Positions 51,640 through 56,316 of a stretch of 56,316 nt of DNA are shown in pieces. Origin of the DNA: Pirellula sp. (GTDB lineage Bacteria; Planctomycetota; Planctomycetia; Pirellulales; Pirellulaceae). Under the pieces are notes generated by a model. That model was not told where the DNA came from and did not search any database. It saw nothing but the letters and a program-made list of their open reading frames with translations. The stretch lies in assembly GCA_021300015.1 (NCBI GenBank), contig JAJTFB010000027.1, forward strand, positions 1 to 56,316, written 5' to 3'. The position numbers and the translations under genes were made by a program. How positions within the stretch are numbered: the stretch's first letter is position 1; every line of letters starts with the position of its first letter.

Positions 51640-52640
51640 GCTTGCTCCTTGTCAAAGGCCGAATCGAAGGCCCGGTGGCTCGGAGAAAAATCCATCCGCT
51701 TGACAAAGGCTGCCGCCTCGCGAGCCCCGAACTCGCGATCCATCCCACTGTCTTCCCACTCGACACTCAATGGACCTTCATAGCCCACGCGATTGAGCTC
51801 CCGAATGATCTCCTCAAAATTCACTCCACCTCGACCCGGGCTGCGGAAGTCCCATCCGCGACGCGAATCGCCAAAGTTGATATGGCTCGACAATATCCCC
51901 GACTTGCCGTTGAGCGTCACCTTCGCATCCTTGATGTGCACGTGGTAAATCCGGTCGGGAAACTCCCGGATAAACTCCACAGGATCAACCCCCTGCCATA
52001 TCAAATGGCTCGGGTCGAAATTGAACCCAAACTCGGGCCGATGCTTCAGAGCCTCCAAAGCCATCTTGGCCGAGTAAATGTCAAAGGCGATCTCGGTCGG
52101 ATGGACCTCCAAGGCAAATCGTACCCCGCATGCCTTGAACTCATCGAGGATGGGATTGAAACGGTCCGCAAACAACTTGAACCCATCGTCGATCATCGAC
52201 TGCGGGACCGGCGGGAACGAATAGTTCATGTGCCAAATGCTCGAACCTGTAAACCCATTGACCACCTTGACCCCAAACTTCTTGGCCGCATGCGCCGTCT
52301 TCTTCAACTCGTCGGCTGCCCGCTGATTGACCCCCGCCGGATTCCCATCCCCCCAAACATATCCCGGCAAAATCGACTTGTGACGAATGTCGATCGGGTC
52401 GCATACGGCCTGTCCGACCAAGTGCGCACTGATCGCATGGCACTCAAGCCCCACCTTCTCCAAAAGATCCCGTTTGGACTTGCAATACCCTGGGTCCGAA
52501 TGCGCTTTGTCGACCTCGAAGTGGTCCCCCCAACAAGCCAACTCAATACCGTCGTAACCCGCATCCTTGGTAAACTGAGCCATCTTGCTCAACGGTAAAT
52601 CTGCCCATTGGCCAGTAAACAAAGTTACAGGTCGTGCCAT
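51636..52640 (-). CDS. Sugar phosphate isomerase/epimerase
   Basis: A 334-residue TIM-barrel protein of the xylose isomerase-like family. The metal-binding residues are in the pattern of [39 protein letters not shown] and [14 protein letters not shown]. Close relatives are common in planctomycetes and act on inositols or ketoses. I start it at 52640, since the frame upstream of this point has no coding character. The next gene (SMP-30) overlaps it by 4 bases. Confidence 0.9.
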   Translation of the reverse strand: MARPVTLFTGQWADLPLSKMAQFTKDAGYDGIELACWGDHFEVDKAHSDPGYCKSKRDLLEKVGLECHAISAHLVGQAVCDPIDIRHKSILPGYVWGDGNPAGVNQRAADELKKTAHAAKKFGVKVVNGFTGSSIWHMNYSFPPVPQSMIDDGFKLFADRFNPILDEFKACGVRFALEVHPTEIAFDIYSAKMALEALKHRPEFGFNFDPSHLIWQGVDPVEFIREFPDRIYHVHIKDAKVTLNGKSGILSSHINFGDSRRGWDFRSPGRGGVNFEEIIRELNRVGYEGPLSVEWEDSGMDREFGAREAAAFVKRMDFSPSHRAFDSAFDKEQA

Positions 52641-52798
52641 CTTGCAAAGTCTCCAATTCCAAAGGAAGGTGTGACAAAATAATGAGGACCAAAACCGCTT
52701 AAGATAGCATCCAAAGGACGAATGTGACAACCATCCTCGGTTAGAATTGTGCCAATACTCATGTGGCAATCCCCAACCCACCTAAGCCCGCTGAACCG

Positions 52799-55753
52799 AT
52801 GCTGACTCGAACCAACCCAACCCACTGGCCAACCAACGCGTTGAACTCAACGCGGATTCCTCAACCGATAACCCTCGGCTTGCTCCTGGCACTCCTGGCC
52901 CTGATCCTCACCGAAGGATCCTACGCCCAAAATCCACCTGAAAATCCAGGGCCCTCCAAGGCCTTGCCAACCCAAGACCCAAACCCCTATGCCGATCGGA
53001 TCCAACCCATCCTGGCTAAATACTGCGTCGCTTGCCATAGCCACGACGCACCTGAGTCGAACCTCAAACTACTCTCCCTGGCCTCCATGATCACAGGCGG
53101 AGACTCCGGACCCGCACTGATCCCAGGCAAACCCTCCGAGTCCCTCATCCTGCGACGCATCCTCGGTCTCGATGAACCGAAGATGCCCCCCGAAGACTCC
53201 GCTCAACCAACCCCCGAAGAGATCGAAACCATCCAGCGATGGATCGAACAAGGTGCCCTCGGGAGCGATCCGTCGAACTCCCTTGCCGACCGATGGAAAC
53301 GAATCGCTCCGAACTCCAAACCGAACTCGGCGATCACCGCCGCTGCACCCCTGAACCCCAAGCAATCGCTTGTCGGGAAATTCGCACAGATCGAACTCGT
53401 CGAACGGTCGGATAACCCCTCGAATCCCACCCGTATCCTTTCGGTCCCGTTCCTCGGAAAAATCTCTCAAATCCGATTGGACCGCGACGCCAAACACGCC
53501 GCGATCGCAGGCGGAATCCCCGGACTCGGGGGTATCGTCCATGTCCTGGAACTCGATCGAATCGCAAACCTAGACCAAGACTCCTCCTCCGGAAAAAGAA
53601 TCGAAGCCCACTCGGATGTCCTCTACTGCGCCGCGTTGCACCCGAAGCAACCCTGGGTCGCCACCGCAGGCTACGACCGGACCATTCGACTCTGGGACTA
53701 CAACTCAGGAAAACTCCTGCGCAGCTTCGAAGGACACAACGGCGCTGTCTATGACCTGGACTTCGATCCCTCCGGAGATGTCCTGGCCAGCGCAAGCGCC
53801 GACGAAACGATCAAAGTATGGCGCACCGACTCAGGCCTCCGGCTCGATACTCTAGGACAAGGCGAAGCCGAACAAATTCGAGTCCGATTCCTGGATCCTA
53901 CCACAACCAACAACCCCACTGAAAACGACCGCTCGGTTTGCCTTATCGCCACCGGCGCCGACCGCCGGATCCGTCAATGGAGACTCCCCTCACTCGATCA
54001 ACCCTCCGTCAGCCCCATGCTCCACTCGGTCTTCGCCCACGAAGCGACCATCCACCAACTGGCCCTCTCCCCAAACCACCTCTATGCATGCACCGCCGCT
54101 CAGGACGGGACCATCAAAGTCTGGAATACCCAAGACTGGCAACTCATCGATGACCTCCCACCCTCGAAGGAACTACTAACCTCCCTGGCTTGGACCCACG
54201 ACTCGACTGCCATCGAATGGACCACCCTCGAAGGCTCCATCCAAGAGCATTCGATCGCCGATGCAATCCGATCCTTTCAAGAAAAGAAACGCTCCATGGC
54301 CCAAGCCACGTCGCCCCCCCCACAAAGCACGCTACCCCCAATCCAACCCGATGCACCCTCGATCCAAGAATCCGACGCAGGACCTCGCTCGATCCAAAAC
54401 CCACAGCTCGTCCTACCACCAGTCCGAGTCCAAGCCACCCTCGAACCACAGGACCTAGCCCAAGGAGGCGACTGGTATGCCTTCGAGAGCAAAAAAGGTC
54501 AAGTCTGGTCGATCGCTGTCTCCGCCGCAAAAGACAAAAGCCCCCTGGATAGCTACCTGGAAATCACCGACCCTCAAGCCAACCCAATCCTGCGCACGCG
54601 ACTCCAAGCCGTCCGCGAATCCTACTACACCTTCCGCGGAAAGGACTCGCTGTCGATCGACGATTTCCGACTCCATCGATGGGAAGACATGCAATTGAAC
54701 GAATGGCTCTACTCAGGGGGCGAAGTCGTCCGACTCTGGCTCTATCCTCGCGGCCCAGACTCAGGGTTCAAAGTCTACCCAGGATTCGGTAACCGTTTCA
54801 CCTACTTCGGTACCTCGCCGATCGCTCACGCTCTGAACGAACCGGCCTGGATCGTACGCGAACTGGCTCCCGATCAACCCCCGGTGTCCAACGGCCTGCC
54901 AGTCTTTCCTATCTTCTACTCCAACGATGATGACCCCATGCGCAAGTCTGGGAAAGACTCCAGCATCGAATTCCTCACCCCCTACGACGGGCGTTTCCTT
55001 ATCCGACTCCGAGATACCCGAGGCCAATCTGGCACCGACTACCACTACCGACTCTCCATCGTACCTCCGAACCCCAGATTCGACTTCAAACTCGAAACCA
55101 ACGAACTGACCCTCCGCCCCGATGTGGGCTCCGAGTTCATCGTCTCGATCGACCGCTTCGATGGACTCGACGAGGACGTCCAAATCGAATTCGAAGATCT
55201 CCCCGAAGGAATCCGCGTGATCCAACCCCTGACGATCGAAAAAGGACAACTCAAAGCCATCGGCCAAATCCGCGCACTGTCGAACCAGCTCTCGGAATTA
55301 CCCAAAGAATTCGAAATCACCCTCAAAGCCAAATGCCAACTCGGAAATCAAGAACGCATCGCCGACCAAAAGCCCAAACTCAAAATCAAAGTCAACCCAA
55401 AGCCCACCATGACCCTCAAAATCGTCGGCAAAGACGATCCCGATGAAGCACCACCGATCGAAAAACTCCATATCCGTCCCGGTCAAACCGTCTCGGCTAA
55501 ACTCGTCATCCAACGCGGAGAACTCGCCGGCGATATCGCCTTCGGCGGCGATGACAGCGGTCGGAATCTTCCCCACGGTTGCTTTGTCGATAACATTGGT
55601 CTCAACGGACTCCTGATCCCCGCCGGACAATCGACCCGAGAAGTCTTCATCACCGCCGCTCCGATCGTCCAACCCCAACGAAGGGTCTTCCACCTGCGAG
55701 GCAATGTCGACGGCAACCCAACCTCCCTGCCGGTCGAACTGATCGTCGAATAA
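52799..55753 (+). CDS. Cytochrome c/WD40 planctomycete protein
   Basis: A 984-residue exported protein. A membrane or signal segment lies at about residues 24-42. PSCyt1 follows, with haem motif CVACH at 76-80 and KMPPEDSAQP as the distal part. WD40 repeats cover about 230-510 (HPKQPWVATAGYDRTIRLWD, DPSGDVLASASADETIKVW, ACTAAQDGTIKVWN). The last 430 residues are beta-rich with a pre-peptidase-like region near 560-700. Such proteins are characteristic of planctomycetes, and the function is unproven. A GTG 12 codons upstream is another start. The next gene begins 6 bases after its stop, so the two are one unit. Confidence 0.88.
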   Translation: MLTRTNPTHWPTNALNSTRIPQPITLGLLLALLALILTEGSYAQNPPENPGPSKALPTQDPNPYADRIQPILAKYCVACHSHDAPESNLKLLSLASMITGGDSGPALIPGKPSESLILRRILGLDEPKMPPEDSAQPTPEEIETIQRWIEQGALGSDPSNSLADRWKRIAPNSKPNSAITAAAPLNPKQSLVGKFAQIELVERSDNPSNPTRILSVPFLGKISQIRLDRDAKHAAIAGGIPGLGGIVHVLELDRIANLDQDSSSGKRIEAHSDVLYCAALHPKQPWVATAGYDRTIRLWDYNSGKLLRSFEGHNGAVYDLDFDPSGDVLASASADETIKVWRTDSGLRLDTLGQGEAEQIRVRFLDPTTTNNPTENDRSVCLIATGADRRIRQWRLPSLDQPSVSPMLHSVFAHEATIHQLALSPNHLYACTAAQDGTIKVWNTQDWQLIDDLPPSKELLTSLAWTHDSTAIEWTTLEGSIQEHSIADAIRSFQEKKRSMAQATSPPPQSTLPPIQPDAPSIQESDAGPRSIQNPQLVLPPVRVQATLEPQDLAQGGDWYAFESKKGQVWSIAVSAAKDKSPLDSYLEITDPQANPILRTRLQAVRESYYTFRGKDSLSIDDFRLHRWEDMQLNEWLYSGGEVVRLWLYPRGPDSGFKVYPGFGNRFTYFGTSPIAHALNEPAWIVRELAPDQPPVSNGLPVFPIFYSNDDDPMRKSGKDSSIEFLTPYDGRFLIRLRDTRGQSGTDYHYRLSIVPPNPRFDFKLETNELTLRPDVGSEFIVSIDRFDGLDEDVQIEFEDLPEGIRVIQPLTIEKGQLKAIGQIRALSNQLSELPKEFEITLKAKCQLGNQERIADQKPKLKIKVNPKPTMTLKIVGKDDPDEAPPIEKLHIRPGQTVSAKLVIQRGELAGDIAFGGDDSGRNLPHGCFVDNIGLNGLLIPAGQSTREVFITAAPIVQPQRRVFHLRGNVDGNPTSLPVELIVE

Positions 55754-55759
55754 CAACTC

Positions 55760-56316
55760 ATGCCCAATCCAAAAATGCTCAAACCCTTTCTTACCTGCTG
55801 CCTCTGTGCGTTGCTTCTTGCCCAAAGTGCCCTCGGCGGTACCTCGGCAAGCCAATGGATCCTTGTCGTCAACGGCCAATCCCAAAACTCCCTTACCCTC
55901 GCAAACCACTACTGCCTACTCCGGGACATCCCCGCCCGCAACGTGGTCATCCTCAACGATATCCCCAATGCCAACTCGATCTCCATCGACGAGTTCCGAA
56001 AACTGATTCTCGCGCCGGTGCTCGAGCAAATCGAAGCCCGCCAACTGACCAACCACATCCAAGGCATCGCCTACTCCTGCGACCTACCGACGGCAATCGA
56101 TCTGCAAAGCGACCTCAAGAACGTCAAAGATCTCCCCAAAGTCCTGACTCCTACAGGCTCGATCAATGGCATGACCTACCTGTTCCGATGGGTCATGCAA
56201 AACGACCCGTCCTACATCGGCCCGGATTCGAATTGGTATGCCACCCACGATGCTGCCTCACTATTGAAGATCTATCACGGTACCCCGGAATCCATCGAAG
56301 AACTCCGAAAATGGAT
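55760..56316 (+). CDS. TIGR03790-family exported protein, 3' end beyond window
   Basis: The first 185 codons are visible, then the frame runs off the window. Signal peptide: MLKPFLTCCLCALLLAQSAL. The mature start, NSLTLANHYCLLRDIPARNV then VILNDIPN, matches the TIGR03790 family, exported proteins of unknown function found in planctomycetes and relatives. It lies 6 bases after the cytochrome c/WD40 gene. The gene is incomplete only because the window ends. Confidence 0.75.
   Translation, partial: MPNPKMLKPFLTCCLCALLLAQSALGGTSASQWILVVNGQSQNSLTLANHYCLLRDIPARNVVILNDIPNANSISIDEFRKLILAPVLEQIEARQLTNHIQGIAYSCDLPTAIDLQSDLKNVKDLPKVLTPTGSINGMTYLFRWVMQNDPSYIGPDSNWYATHDAASLLKIYHGTPESIEELRKW

Noticed and set aside
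1-56316. CRISPR array, integrase, transposase or phage genes
   Set aside because: No spaced direct-repeat array and no recombinase motif was found. The only repeats are the short elements listed.

Overview
The window is a chromosomal segment of a planctomycete, most likely from the Pirellulales. This is inferred from gene content, not from a marker gene. The pointers are a PSCyt1/DUF1549/DUF1553 protein, a cytochrome c plus WD40 protein followed by a TIGR03790-type gene, a DUF1559 pilin-like protein, a DUF6800-like small protein, a Lys/Ala-rich histone H1-like protein, and many small mixed-strand transcription units. Nothing looks like a phage or a large island. The only RNA gene seen is tRNA-Val(GAC).

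Layout. 0-3.9 kb: a pRiA4b ORF-3-like protein, tRNA-Val with its terminator, a ketoacyl-synthase homologue lacking the nucleophile, a DUF1648 membrane protein, and a gene-free stretch with paired hairpins. 3.9-16.7 kb: a Tad/Flp pilus locus in two converging units. The + unit encodes the secretin, a Cys-rich secreted protein and a TPR lipoprotein. The - unit runs flp, cpaB, cpaF, tadB, tadC, two TadE-like genes, tadG and a prepilin peptidase. Behind flp lies an FHA/sigma-54 activator gene, and a near-consensus -24/-12 promoter precedes flp, so a sigma-54 switch for pilin expression is a coherent model. 17-23.3 kb: exported M28 peptidase, beta-propeller lactonase and a large cytochrome c/DUF1549/DUF1553 protein.

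23.3-31.2 kb: a 123-bp inverted-repeat element, MaoC hydratase, the overlapping pair glmU-like and prs, then a + strand run of DUF6800, NAD-dependent epimerase, membrane protein, coaD, a broken class III aminotransferase and an M50 protease. 31.2-39.3 kb: H1-like protein with a good terminator, zinc alcohol dehydrogenase converging on a DapA-family gene, fused MFS/spermidine-synthase protein, PhoD-like phosphatase and deoC. 39.3-45 kb: rsmH with a DMT transporter and TerB-like protein, PlsC-type acyltransferase, DUF1559 protein, small lipoprotein and HU. 45-56.3 kb: HEAT-repeat protein, Coq4-like protein, a second copy of the 123-bp element that supplies the end of apbE, an anti-sigma/ECF sigma pair, a sugar-isomerase/SMP-30 pair, and the cytochrome c/WD40 gene followed by a TIGR03790-type gene cut by the window end.

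The points most worth following are the 123-bp element, whose two hairpins differ by compensatory changes; the sigma-54-linked Tad locus; the ketoacyl-synthase homologue with Glu in place of Cys; and the Coq4-like protein.
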